A stretch of DNA of 64,000 bases from Pollenia angustigena (taxonomy: Eukaryota > Arthropoda > Insecta > Diptera > Polleniidae): the NCBI GenBank assembly GCA_930367215.1, contig OV884057.1:247468830-247532829 (forward strand). Direction: 5' to 3'. The notes beneath the pieces were generated by a model that saw only the letters and a list, made by a program, of their open reading frames with translations, had not been told where the DNA came from and ran no database searches. This document shows positions 33,790-45,440 of this stretch, one piece after another. The stretch's first letter is position 1. The number at the start of each line of letters is the position of its first letter. The position numbers and the translations under genes were made by a program.

Positions 33790-34513
33790 GGTGGGGTGTC
33801 ATAAAGCCATAGGACATAAAGCCATAATGGCTTTATGTCTCAATTCAAACGAACATAAAGACATAATTTTGATATGGCCTTAAGTCTAATATCTTTTTTA
33901 GTGGAATTTGATGTTTTCCGTTACAAATGCTTATATGGTATAAAAAAGACCGGCTTCGCTAACTAAAGCTTCTCTGTATAGACGGCCTCCAGCCGGGCGC
34001 AAGGATTTTCTCCTCCATGGTATAACAAGTACCGATTTCGCTAAGTAAAGCTTCTAAAATCTGTCTTGTTTCCGAACGAAGGCCGTTTACGCTGAGAAGC
34101 TTTAGTAAGCGAAGCCGGTGTTTGTTATACCATAGAGGAGAAAAACCATGCGTCCGGCCGAAGGCCGCCTATGCAGAGAAACTTTAGTTAGCGAAGCTTT
34201 TTCGGGTTTTTTCCATAAATGAACGATGTCCCCAAATTTAGGGGCTTAGTTCATTTTGGGTTTGGGGACTTAGTACATACCGCCATTTTTTGATATAAAA
34301 CAGGGCAACATGAAACAACAATGCATTTTTTACATAAAATAGGGTGAAATAAAATCATTATCAAAAATATGGCTTTATGTCACATTTTTCGGAAAAAATT
34401 TATGGCGTTAAGTCCCATTATATTGAGACTTAATGGCATATGCCCTTATCTCTCAATGGAATGGGACTTGACGCCATATGGCTTTATGTCCTATGGCTTT
34501 ATGACACCCCACC
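33790..34513. mobile_element. TIR element with 37-bp perfect repeats and 8-bp duplication
   Basis: 33790-33826 (GGTGGGGTGTCATAAAGCCA..) equals the inverse of 34477-34513, and GAAAGAAC flanks both sides (33782-33789, 34514-34521). ATAAAGCCAT/ATGGCTTTAT words repeat through the element. A second inverted repeat (about 33935-34207) lies inside. Eight-base duplication fits hAT or P superfamilies; no transposase is present. Confidence 0.92.
33935..34207. repeat. Internal foldback within the 33.8-kb element
   Basis: TATGGTATAAAAAAGACCGG, TTCGCTAACTAAAGC, TCTGTATAGACGGCC pair with GGCCGCCTATGCAGAGAAAC, TTTAGTTAGCGAAGC. GGTATAACA and TGTTATACC also pair. A 25-base piece of it (CTTTAGTAAGTGAAGCC..) occurs again near 54575. 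Confidence 0.65.
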
Positions 34514-34688
34514 GAAAGAACTCTTTCTTTATTAAAAAAACAAATTCGAAAAATTTTGTTTTTGTTTCAAATGCATTTGTGCGAAAGAAAGCGTCTTTTC
34601 GACAACGTGAAATCGGCACTTAGTTTGATCTGAAATTCAAAGTACGTTTGCCAACAAATCATTAGCAGTTTGAGAATTGTTTGCTGGG

Positions 34689-35661
34689 TACAGGGAAGTT
34701 AGGGATTCGGTTACTTTTCATTGCAATTCTCATGCGTGTATTCAAGCTGAAGGAATGAAAAAAGCATTTTGTTGCATTTTAATGGCAAGTGGTTTATTTC
34801 ATTTGCTATTTATGTCTTAAAATGTATATTTATAAATACGAGTATATTCTGTACTAACGAAAGATGTTGTTTATATGGAAAAATTGAAAAACTTGCATTA
34901 TGAGGCGTTTTAAAAGCATAAATTAAAATTTTTACGATAGAAGTTTGTTCATTGGCTGATATGCAGTAGTTGTAGGCAAATTGTTAAAAGATTAGAAAGA
35001 AAAATGAAATTAAAAAAAAAATTAACAAAACTCAACTCCAGTGATTAACATACATTCTGGTTCTGCCATTAAACTTAAATAAAGATTTTAATCTTTATCT
35101 GTCATATTATTGCCGTTATTTATATTTTTGCTGAAATCTGAAATAAGCAGGAAAACAAGAGAAATGCAAACGATTGCCTACAATGATGGTAAATTGCCAA
35201 CCAAATTAGCAAATACTGATGATCATTTAAAGATCATTACAAACAACTTAATTTCGTGGTCAATACGTGCGTGCGGCTGTAAGTGAATGAATGGTTGGTC
35301 GCCGGTCCGTTGTTTGGTTGGTTAAGTGCATAAAAGACGCATCAAGTATCAGAATGATGCAGATAATAAACAGCACAACAGCCAATATATACCTCAACCA
35401 TCATCAATGTACCATAAAAATGCTGAACACTTCTTTTTTTTCAACACATGCCACAACAAAATGCCACACACACACTCAATTTCAAAAGTTTGCAAAGTGG
35501 CGAAAAAACCAACTTTATAGTTGGCAATAACGAGACAGTTCTTGAAAGGATTGGAATGAATTTAAAATATGGAAAATGCATATGATCTGATTGGATCCAG
35601 AAACCATACATTTTTAAAATATTCTAAGCATTTTCTATTATTGGTCAAATACATGTAGACA
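34689..35661. other. Non-coding stretch, nothing recognised
   Basis: A few ORFs of under 85 codons without domains. Confidence 0.45.
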
Positions 35662-35805
35662 TTTCACAAAGTGTTCTATTGTATCATATTGGTTGTATTT
35701 GCTATAATATTATGAATGTGATCATATGGCACAATAGAACACTTTGTGATTTGCAGAATATTAAAGCAAATACAACCAATCAAACACAATAGAACACTTT
35801 ATGAA
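35662..35805. mobile_element. piggyBac-type MITE (144 bp)
   Basis: Ends TTCACAAAGTGTTCTATTG and CAATAGAACACTTTATGAA, continuing inward with ATTGGTTGTATTTGCT on both sides. The same termini bound the degenerate piggyBac element at 49984-51463. An extra CACAATAGAACACTTTGTGA copy at 35730-35750 sits inside. Confidence 0.8.
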
Positions 35806-35982
35806 TTGCCTAACAGTTATTTACTTCCAAAATTATAGCGGATGTGTAACTTACAAATTTGGCACTCGCAACAAATGGCATAACTTTAAAAAATTGTTTG
35901 TGTGTTTACCCAATAATAATAAGAACATTAAAAAAATTTTTTTTTTAAGAAACGCTTTTCTTAAAAAAGAAAATTTTAAAAA

Positions 35983-36320
35983 AATGTTGCCCCCCTCCCT
36001 AGATTTTATCCTGGCTACGCCCATGTATTCGTGTATTGTCATCGGGAATATGCATGCCTGCAAAGCTTCATCCATTTTCATTGATTAAAAGGCGGTCAAA
36101 AAAGCATTTTACCAGAAAAAAATGTCCCCCCCCCTAGATTTTATCCCGGCTACGCCCATGTATTCGTGTATTGTCATCGGGAATATGCATGCCTGCAAAG
36201 CTTCATCCATTTTCATTGATTAAAAGGCGGTCAAAAAAGCATTTTACCAGAAAAAAATGTCCCCCCCCCCCCCCTAGATGTTATCCCGGCTACGCCCATG
36301 TATTCGTGTATTGTCATTGT
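35983..36320 (+). repeat. Tandem repeat, unit 135-140 bp, with poly-C joints
   Basis: About 2.4 units start at CTAGATTTTATCCYGGCTAC (36000, 36135, 36275), with CATGTATTCGTGTATTGTCA and GGGAATATGCATGCCTGCAA. Units are almost identical; spacing differs mainly through the length of a C run (up to 14 C) at each joint. Confidence 0.92.
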
Positions 36321-36868
36321 GCTTCAAACGAAGCAGGTTTGTAACTTAGTTTCCTAAATAAGAGCGGAAAGCGTCTGTTTTATGTCAAAACTTTTCATTT
36401 TCACACATTTTATAGGAAACAAACCTTAAGAACGCGGAATTTAACACCACCCGGCTGGAAAATCTTATTTGATAGATCGCTTGGTCGTTTAATTTGTTGA
36501 AAATGTATTGGCAATATAATTTTCATGTTTAAAAAAACGCGTGCCGCTTGTAGCTCAGTAAAGGAGAAATGTAAGAGTTTCGCTTACCATCTTGCTTACG
36601 GAAGGAATGAATTTTTTATTGTGAGTTCCCACTTTGAAGCAATACATTTTTGATACAAAAAGCGCTTTATTCAACGCTTATAAAAACTGGTGAACTTAGC
36701 TATCAGCTTTACACACGGAATAATTTTTTAGTATTCTCCCTTAAAAACCTGTTACGTAGTAAAGGAATGCCGTGGCACTTGAAATTTTATTTTTTCTTTT
36801 ATAAAACTTGTTCAGAGTTCCTTCGCTTTCTTTACTGCATCTTTATATGTCTTATTGCGTAACGCATA
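36321..36868. other. Non-coding stretch
   Basis: No recognisable gene; one 70-codon ORF without a domain. Confidence 0.4.
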
Positions 36869-37129
36869 ATTCTGTGGTTTTCATGGGCAACCGCGTATGT
36901 CTATTTGTTCGATTTTAAAATGTTGATGCCATTTTGTTTAATTTTAAACGCCCTTTACATGGTTCTAAAAATTTTTAAAAACTGATAGGCTCATTCCGAT
37001 GTTTTAACTCTATTACAAAGTTCAAAAGGTGCAATACCTAACTCATAGTTTGATCTAGAATGGGGTTTTCGGCTCTCCTGAAAAATTTTATTTTAAGACA
37101 TACGCGGTTGCCCATGAAAACCACAGAAT
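36869..37129. mobile_element. 261-bp TIR element, 34-bp perfect repeats
   Basis: ATTCTGTGGTTTTCATGGGC with ..AACCGCGTATGTCT at the left is exactly inverted at 37096-37129. Target duplication not clear. Non-coding. Confidence 0.82.
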
Positions 37130-37870
37130 TGTGCGCTTAATTTTTTAAATTTTCCATTAGTGCTTCGCAAAATTATAAATTTTTTTATTGGGTAATAACT
37201 TAAATAGAATTTTTAAGGGTTAACATAAGTCATTAATTTCCTCTTTATTATTGGGAAAAATGTTGCATATATGTTACATATTCTACATTTTTGTGTTCGT
37301 TGTACAAGAAATACAGCTGTGGGGAAAATATTTAATATATTTTGTGAATATGTTGCATGAAAACCAATGAAACATGTTGCATACTGCCCTTATTTTCAAT
37401 GTGCTGTTATTTCAGAGGGAAACCTTAAACGACAAAAATTATTTTATTTGCAATACTTTCATGTTGTTGCGGCAAAAAAAATTTTTTGTTGGAAACTTTC
37501 TTGCGACAAAAGGGTTTCAACAGCATAATCGCCAAATGCTCAAATTTTTTTGCATCACTATAATTTTTTTTGTTGTTTGTGCAATACGCTATCTCTGGAA
37601 TACACTTCAAATCAGAACAGGATATCAGAAATTTACACGAGTCCTTTAGGCTTCCAGAAATGAGCAGTTCTTTTGGCGTCGAATCAATATTTTGCCAGCA
37701 AGATATAAAAGGATTATTGCTTACGATGGCCAATGTTTTCAATAAATGTACATTTTAATAAATAGATACCAATGTTTCAGAATTAACTTTTGAAGTTGAC
37801 CAAAAATGTATGTATATATGTGCTTAATTAAATTCCTAGTGCATTTTTAATTTTCGTGTTGGGCTGACCA
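37130..37870. other. Non-coding stretch
   Basis: Overlapping ORFs on both strands at 37.4-37.75 kb, none with a domain. Confidence 0.4.
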
Positions 37871-37874
37871 TATG

Positions 37875-38160
37875 TTTGTTGCGTTTTGGTTTTTTCATGA
37901 ATGATATTGCGCGTGAAAGACTTTGCATGAAAATATAGAACGCGTAGGCTTAAAAAACACTACATGTACGCTTTAACAAGATCAGTACTCTATCTTAGTA
38001 TTCGTTTTCGTCAAATCACAATTAGTGAGTGCCGTATTTTGTTTGTGTACAAATTCACAAACACAACAAATTTTTTTTCATTTGGTATTTTTGTAAGAAT
38101 GTTTACTTTTCATGGCAACATACTATACTGTACACTAACTTCCCCTACCTTTTAGTGTTT
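37875..38160 (+). repeat. Dispersed repeat R5, solo copy
   Basis: AACGCGTAGGCTTAAAAAAC, ACGCTTTAACAAGATC, TATTCGTTTTCGTCA, TGCCGTATTTTGTTTGTGTA and CATGGCAACATACTATACTG match the right arm of the palindrome at 44200-44790 in the same order. Confidence 0.7.
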
Positions 38161-40249
38161 TTTGACCTCTGGTTTAAACAGTGACTAGGAAGGAAAACCA
38201 AACAAAATCACTCCTTTACAACACGTTACATTTTCAAAAACAGGTGCTTTTGCCATTCATTCATTCTCCTGTGTTCATCTAAAACTATGCTATCGCGATG
38301 TCTGTGATGAAAAACAATAAGCTGTTTGAAAATGTTTTAGTACTTTTGGAGTTAATTTTCAATGTATGATGACTTGATTTTTTATTATTTTGCTGTTATC
38401 GAATGGCACAAAACAAAAACTTTACGATATAATACAGGTGCATTAGAATTATAAATACGAGGTTTTAATGATTCATGACATTTAACATGATTTTTTTTTT
38501 GAACATTTAGAAAAAAAAACTATAAAAATCTTGAATTATTTTTCAGGTTCGGTTTAATGAACATAATTTGCCGGAAAAGTTTGCTAAGCAAGTGAATTGT
38601 GAAATGGTTGAGTATTAAAAATACAAAGTTCCCTAAACTGGCGCCTATTATGAAATATGAATGTATGTATGTATGTAAAAGAGTTATTTAAAATGACAGT
38701 TTGCTAAACATATGAACAATTGGTTTGGTTGAAGGAAGGAGAAAGTGTTGCCAATGTAGCGAGGAGCCGTCTGATAGGTTCAATAATTATAGCTGAATTA
38801 ATAGACACATTGCGACGGTAAGAATGTGCCTTAAGGTTAAGCTTTCCAATTTTTTAATAGAGCTTTCACCTCTTAAGACGTCAGTTTTGATCAGCTTTTA
38901 AAATTTCCCGAAATAATTTTTAGTTTTAGTTGGAAAGGAAAAAAACGGATGGAATTTTCATTTTAAATTGTTTAAAATAAAAGAAGAGTTTATTTAGTTT
39001 AAATAAAATCTTTTTTAAACACATGCGTTTTTTTAAGTCATTCATATTTTTATTTTATATGAAATTTATTTAAAAAGACCATTAAGACTTAAACGTTTAC
39101 AATGATTTTGTATCTTAAATGTTTATCTTTGAAATTGTTTATTAAAACGTATTAAAAATATCTAAAAGTATGCAGTTTGAAAAGCTATTCTTGTGGTGAA
39201 TGTATTTTGTTATTTGGAAAATACTTTCTTTAAGCAGACATACACATACAACATTAAGAGGCACAGGCATTCAAGCAATTGCGTGTGTTTTTTTCCGTTT
39301 ATTTTATGCTTTGCAATATGAAGATACTCACTGACTCTGTCAGTCAAACAGCCAGCCTGCCAGCCAGTCACTCACTCACTCTGTCAGTTTGTTAGAACTC
39401 TGATATCAGTAGCATTTTCAATGTTTGGCCATAAGAATGTCGTAAAATAATTTTTATTGCATTTGCTTTCTTACGTTTTATGACACACGCAAACCCAAAA
39501 GAACAACAGCAGCAGCAGCATTTTACTCGCTCCCCAAAAATATAAAAAATTTGGAAAAAGAACAACAAATTACATACAAAGAATTTTAGTAATTTCTAAA
39601 ATGTTTAGTCAGCATCAATTCCAGCCATCTATCCATTCATCCACCTTTATACGATAAACATTCTGGCCATAATTGTTACAGTGGGGATAAAATTCATAAG
39701 AAAGAATTTTAAGAATCTGGCAATAGATTTAATTTTTGTACGGAAACATTTCTGATAATAATTTCATTGTCTAATATTTATAAAAAAAAAAATTCGTTTA
39801 ATTAAACATGATTTACGATTTTGATTGTATCACTGTATTTTCGAAAAATTGCCTTCGATAAAAAAATGAAAGGTAAATAAAAGAAAATGTAATCAAAATA
39901 AATATTTATGATTTTATTTGACAGTCGGACATACAGGCAAAGAAAATTTTGTTTTTATACAGTAAGTGACAAAAAAAGTATGATATATTTAGAGAAAACC
40001 AAGTCCAATTAATACAATGCACTGCATCAAAGAGAGATAGAGAGAGAGAGAAAGAGTAATGCTTGCTGTCCCTTTTTTGTATGTATTGATATGTTTTGTA
40101 GATTTCAAACTCCACACAAAAAAATTGGAAGCAGGCATAACTCTCTCTGATGCGTTCACCTGTATGAATTCGCCTTGGAGTTAGTAAATGATCGCACAGA
40201 TACGATTGTTGGATTCAAAAAGAAAAATCTAATCCATATCGGAAAATAC
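38161..40249. other. Non-coding stretch with simple repeats
   Basis: TATGTATG run at 38660-38677, CAGC/CAGT-type run at 39332-39388, GAGA run at 40033-40050. No gene supported. Confidence 0.5.
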
Positions 40250-40251
40250 TA

Positions 40252-41143
40252 AAGGATGATTTTTTAGCTATTATCTTTCTGGCAACGCTGGTTTAAACAG
40301 CTGACGCACGTTTCGTGTTTTGTTTCACTGTCAGACATCTTCAGTTTGGTCTATAAACGAACAACGCTTGCAAATTATTGAATTTTATTATGAAAATGCG
40401 TGCTCTGTTGAGAAAGTTCATCGCGCGCTTCTTGTGTTCAGCGCCGAAGCTCATTTTTAGCTCAATGGGTACGTTAATAAGCAGAATTGTCGATTTTGGA
40501 GTGAAGATCAGCCAGAAGCATTGCAAGAGCTACCAATGCATCCAGAAAAAGTCACAGTTTGGTGCGGCTTATGGGCTGGTGGCATCATTGGACCGTACTT
40601 CGTCAAAGATGATGCGAATCGTAACGTGAGCGCTACCGTGAGATGATATTCAACTTTTTTTTGCCCAAAATGCAAGAGCTTGACTTGCATGACATGCGGT
40701 TTCAACAAGACGGTGCCACATGCCACACAGCACGCTTAACAACGGACTTATTGAGAGGCGACTTCGGCGAACATTTGATTTCACGTTCGGGACCGGTCAA
40801 TTGGCTGCCTAGATCGTGCGATTTAACGCCTTTAGACTATTTTTTGTGGGGCTATGTTGAAGCTCATGTCTATACACACATGTCGCTTCAATTGACGCAT
40901 TGGAAGACAGCATTGAAGCATTTATTCATGAGATACCGGCCGAAATGTTGGAAAGAGTATGCCAAAATTGGACTAAGCGGATGGACCATTTGAGGCGCAG
41001 TCACGGTCAACATTTGCAAGAAATAGTCTTCAAGCATTAAATTATATGGCCCGTACTATCGATTCAAATAAAGATTTCATGCATTTTTCTGAATTTTATG
41101 TGGTTTTGTTTAACTTTCCTATAGCTCTTAAAAAATCCCCCAT
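40252..41143 (+). mobile_element. Rosa-like mariner, internally deleted (892 bp)
   Basis: Inverted ends AAGGATGATTTTTTAGC and (inverse of right) ATGGGGGATTTTTTAAGAGC, bordered by TA at 40250-40251 and 41144-41145. Close relative at 61925-62682. The transposase is broken by a deletion and frameshifts. Confidence 0.85.
40370..41040 (+). pseudogene. Rosa-like DD41D mariner transposase, deleted and frameshifted
   Basis: An N-terminal scrap (LQIIEFYYEN near 40367-40396) is followed after a large deletion by the segment before the first-Asp motif, mostly out of frame. VTVWCGLWAGGIIGPYF is readable at 40551-40608. From 40643 the frame is good: FFLPKMQELDL, FQQDGATCHTARLTTDLL with the second catalytic Asp, CDLTPLDYFLWGYVEAHVYTH with the third. 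The spacing between those Asp residues is 41 residues, the DD41D signature. A frameshift near 40900 moves the tail (NWTKRMDHLRRSHGQHLQEI) to another frame, ending at 41040. Not functional. Confidence 0.85.
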
Positions 41144-41200
41144 TACTTTGTGATAAACAATTCTATAATTGTTGTTAATCATTCAATAGACCAGTCACAA

Positions 41201-41375
41201 CCACTCCATAGACTCGCGAGCAGTCAATAATTGTATTTTGCACACAGACACGGTCGGCAATTCACATGTATACAACAACTTTGTTCGGGCCACTCCATAG
41301 TCTCGCGAGGCAGTCAATAATCGTATTTTTTACACAGCCACGGTCGACAATTCATATGTATACAACAATTTTATT
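41201..41375 (+). repeat. Tandem duplication, 89-bp unit
   Basis: CCACTCCATAGACTCGCGAG at 41201 and CCACTCCATAGTCTCGCGAG at 41290, each followed by CAGTCAATAAT, CACACAG..CACGGTCG and CATGTATACAACAA. Two copies. Confidence 0.88.
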
Positions 41376-41408
41376 TGTTGCTTGGTTATCACTGCATCGA
41401 TCGACCTG

Positions 41409-42130
41409 TACCCATGTTCTGTAACTTTAATGAGAACTTCTTGCATCGAAAAGATGTGAAACAAAATATTCCATCGTTTCTCGAAAAGTGAGAGAAATGT
41501 GTGTCTGTAACTCATGTCGAAAACTATCAAAAGAGATTACGTCGTTACGTTATAAATGTCATAAAATTGAACTCGAAGCCGATGTGACATTGCAGACGTT
41601 CAGAACGCCAGTAACACATATCGTTGACGACGACCAAAATTTACTTAAATTATAAATTTTTCAACGATGGCGGCGAAAACACAACCGTCGGCTATGCCAA
41701 ATTGTGTAATGAGCGACTTTAATGTTTGTTGTTTGCAAATTAGCTTTGAAGACATTCGTATTTTTTAAAAATGTTAAAAGCAAAATATAAAACCATGAAA
41801 AATGTGCCAAATATTATTATTATTATTATTCTTTGCATTTTGCATTTTTAATTGTTTTTTAGTGTTAACATTTTTTCTCGCCCCATTTTTATTCGTGAGT
41901 TTATTTGACACTTCAAAGCGGGAACTTTTCTCACCAAAATGTTAGAGACACACTTTTTCTGTAAATTGGCTAGTAATTTCCTTACGTAACAGCTTGTACT
42001 CGCCAAAAAAAGTTACAGACACAGTTAAGTGAGAAAAACAGCTGTTTGTTTCAATTTATGGCATTTTTGTTTCATTTCACACATTTCAATCGAAAACTTT
42101 CTCGACGCGAGAGTTACAGAACATGGGCAC
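41409..42130. mobile_element. TIR element with CCCATGTTCTGTAACT ends
   Basis: CCCATGTTCTGTAACT near 41412 and its inverse AGTTACAGAACATGGG ending 42127. TCTCGAAAAGTGAGAG and CTCACCA..GTTAGAGACACA-type words recur inside in both orientations. No transposase and no clear target duplication. Confidence 0.65.
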
Positions 42131-43478
42131 TGGTCATTTTTATTTATTTACTTAATTCGCCAATGAAACTAACATTTCTTACTGGTACATTAGTTTTAGT
42201 ACATTAAGGCCCATTTTCTCAAAGAAACGATAGCTAAAGGTAAGCTTTTATCGGCCGTATAAAAAGTGTTCCATTAATAAAACTTATTTATAAAGCTTGG
42301 ACACTTGTTAACATGTAATCGTCTGTTTTGTTAACAAATCTTTTAATAATCTACCGTGGTATGTACCTTTCTAGAAAGACCATTGATTTAAAGCTTAGAA
42401 ATAACATGTATCTCGCAAGACAATAATCAAGACAAATAAGCGGCTCTAAAAGCGCCAAAGCTTTAAAAGCTCCATCAAAACTTTTTTATCATGAAGAGCT
42501 CTGTGTGTGTGCGTTGCGTTTGGGGTTCTAAATCCGCCTAGATCTTAAACCGAAATTTTCAGTGTTACAACTGTTTAAATAAAAAATCTGCACGTCAAAC
42601 TATGAAGACGGAAATTTGTGTGGCTAATTGTATAAACTGCATTTTAATTATGAACGAACACACATTTTAGCATTTATTTTATAGTCTAATGCTATTTTTT
42701 TTATGTACAACATTAGCGAACAACAAAAAAGCCATGTTTCTTAATTTGTCTAAAAGTTGTTGATGACTACTGTACGAATGGATGGAGGACATGTGTGTGA
42801 GCGTATGATCTGACTGCTTACATCAAGCATCAGCTTGCCAACCGAATCTGCCACTATTTCTGTTGATGATAATTCGGTTTAACAAGAAAACCTGTGCCAA
42901 CAACAGCAGCAACAAATTAAATACGAGGTATTATTGGAAATTTGTGCAAACGTTTGTTTTTTTTTTCTTTTTTCTGTGTGTGTGCGTGTCATAGATAAAT
43001 ACTCGCTTTTGCAATTATAAATAATCAGCTGAATTGTACCAAATGAGTAGGAAAACATACATGGAGATAGATTGGATAATCTTCCCAGCCACATGGGTGG
43101 CAGAGGGTATCAACTGAAAATTTAAATGCACTGGCCGGAGTGAATGAATTTGAATAGGATTGTTGCTTTAGAAAATAAATATGTAATAGATTAATAAAAA
43201 TGAAAATTTATTAAATTTTTCTTTTTTTTTAATTTTACTTATAAAATGTAATTGTAATTTATAATAAATAAATTTTAATGATATGGGTTTTAAAACTGTT
43301 AAAAATTGTAAACGAAATGCAAATTAACCAAGCAGTTTATGTCGGTTTGTAGGTTTAATTTGGTATAAAACTGCTTTATTTAAATTTTTTTATTTTTATT
43401 AAAAAAAAAAGAAAAGATAAACTCACTGTTTATGTTGGTGTTTTGTTTAAGCTTTGATATTGATACAAGTAAGACTTA
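42131..43478. other. Non-coding stretch
   Basis: TGTGTG-type run at 42975-42988. No gene supported. Confidence 0.45.
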
Positions 43479-43883
43479 TGGCCAATTTTCAGGATTGATA
43501 TTAAAACACATTTATTTTTAAAATCGTTTTCAATACAAAATTCTTTTCTTCACTAAAAACTTAAGTGAAACTTAAGTCATCGATGTGGTACACTTAATTT
43601 CAACTTAAGTTTCCATTGTAATATTTTAGCAAGGTGGCCTCAATATCACAAGAATACAACAACAACAGGCAAAGCATTAACAGTCAGCTGTTTTTTCAGA
43701 CCACCTTGTAAATAAATACACTTTTTTATATTTTTTTTGTTGTATTTAGTAGTGCTACCATACTTTTATCTTAATAAGACTTTTCAAATAAAACTTAAAA
43801 ACCCAATCTGTTTTAAATACGATTTAAGTTCGTTATGAAAATTAACTTAATATTGATTTAAATACTATCCTGAAAATTGGGCA
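43479..43883. mobile_element. Harbinger-like MITE (405 bp) with TTA duplication
   Basis: TGGCCAATTTTCAGGAT and inverse ATCCTGAAAATTGGGCA, with TTA at 43476-43478 and 43884-43886. Interior ACTTAAG/CTTAAGT words repeat in both orientations. A 3-bp TTA duplication is typical of PIF/Harbinger. No ORF. Confidence 0.82.
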
Positions 43884-43904
43884 TTAGAGTTTTTAAAATT
43901 CTTA

Positions 43905-44055
43905 ATGGCTTTAGGGTTTTTTGTTTAATATTTTTGGCTTTTCTAAACTCTTTGGAAAAGGTTTCCTGTTCAGCTGGCCTAAGCAATCAGTAAAATGCGC
44001 ATAGAAGCTAACTTTCCCTTAACAATAAATTTCAGTGTTTTTATCAAATATGAAA
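43905..44055 (+). repeat. Dispersed repeat R6, copy a
   Basis: GGTTTCCTG, GCGCATAGAAGCTAACTTTC, CCTTAACAATAAATTTCAGTG match the inverse of 55703-55860. Confidence 0.65.
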
Positions 44056-44199
44056 AATTGGGAATTTAGCACGTCATACGGAAATCGGATTTTTTTTTAA
44101 ATGCACTCTTTTAGTAAACGTCAAAATTGCTAAAATTCTTTCAAATAATTGATCTTATTGGCCACAGTATCATTTCTATATTCGTCGCTGTCGAAGTAT

Positions 44200-44790
44200 T
44201 ACATTTTTATGTTTACTTTACAGATACATACTACCATAAAAGTTGTTTGCCACAACACGTAAAATTAGAGTTCGAAAAAACTGAACACAAACGTAGTGTA
44301 CAGTTTGAAAATCTCAACTCACAAGCTTCTTTTTTTGTTCACAAACAACATACGGTATTCAATGATCGTGAGCTGACGAAAACGAATACTCAAATAACGT
44401 ACCGATCTTGTTTTAGCGTACATGTAGTCTTTTTTAGCGTACGCTTTCTGTTATCTTTAGGGAAGTCGTAGTAAGCTTTTAATGTACGTGTTGTACTGTC
44501 TATACGTTATTGACTTTGGGTTTTTCGTAAATATTCATAATATCGCATGAAAATAAATAACGCGTACGCTAAAAGAACATTATGTGTACTGTAAAACAAG
44601 ATCGGAATATTACCTTAGTATTTTTGTTCCTCCTTTCACAATCGTTGTGTACCGTATATTGTTTGTGCACAAATTCACATATACAAAAATGGGTTTTTAT
44701 TTTGTTTTTTTTTTTTTTTATAGAATGTGTATGTTTACTGTACATGGCAAAATACTGTGCAGTACACTAACGTGTCGTACTCAGCGTTAA
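44200..44790. repeat. Palindromic R5 copy
   Basis: The left arm (inverse of about 44290-44450) and right arm (about 44560-44690) share AGCGTACGCTAAAA, AAAACAAGATCGG, CTTAGTATTTTTGTT/GAGTATTCGTTTTCG and ACCGTATATTGTTTGTG in the same order outward from a centre near 44510. The solo copy at 37.9 kb matches the right arm. Confidence 0.75.
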
Positions 44791-45150
44791 TCCCATTTTT
44801 ACGCTATTAATAACTGGACTATTAATCTTGAAGTATAAGGAATGCTACTTTTTTCGGTCGGATCATGCGTAGAGTGCACTTCCTTCGAGTAACTTTGATG
44901 AACACTCGAATGAAAAAAAAATTGCCAACTATGTTTCGCCTCGACTCCTCCCAGACGGGGAACCTCCCTTCATTCCAGTCTCAGGACAGTAGCAATAAAA
45001 AGATTATAAACTAAAACTACAATTACAAATTTCACGAAGCAACTTCATAACAGGAGACGGATATTGATTTTCTCCAGCCGCCCTCCCATCCTTGAATCGC
45101 AATCTTCCTCCTATCCCTTCACCAATATCTTTTCTTACTTCTTTAATCTG
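44791..45150. other. Non-coding stretch
   Basis: Slightly more GC (CTCCTCCCAGACGGGGAACC near 44945), but no ORF. Confidence 0.4.
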
Positions 45151-45154
45151 CGGC

Positions 45155-45440
45155 ATTTGATATCGATCGAAATTTCCATTTTAATTGTATAACAATTTCG
45201 ATCGATATCGAATGCAGGTGGCAAATTCTGGTAGTCGTGATCGAATACTTTTTCGATTCAGTCGATACTGAACGAATATAAATATTTTTTTTCAGTTTTA
45301 TTAAACATTTACATATTTAAGCTTTCACAACACTGAACAAATAACTTCGAATCGTTTACTATCGACTGAAAGAATTAGAAATAAAATCGCTTTCAAATTG
45401 AAAAAGTATTCGATCACACATGCCAGAATAAGCCCCCAGG
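45155..45440. repeat. Inverted repeat around ATCGATCGAAAT
   Basis: GATATCGATCGAAATT and AATTTCGATCGATATC pair closely (45159-45213). A wider pair is CTGGTAGTCGTGATCGAATA / AAGTATTCGATCACACATGC (about 45220 and 45402). Confidence 0.6.

Larger units (their letters stand above)
30968..34688. mobile_element. Possible composite element with CCCAGCAAAC termini
   Basis: ACCCAGCAAACA at 30967-30978 and its inverse ending 34689, each bordered by TA. The 12-bp match alone is weak, but the similar CCCAACAAACACG ends at 54906-55699 support a family. If real, it holds repeat, SINE and hAT insertions. No transposase seen. Confidence 0.4.

Noticed and set aside
35801..36088. 95-codon ORF near the 135-bp repeat
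   Set aside because: It runs from non-coding DNA into the tandem repeat and does not continue in the next unit.
44127..44471. 114-codon ORF as a host exon
   Set aside because: It is the left arm of the R5 palindrome and has no recognisable domain.
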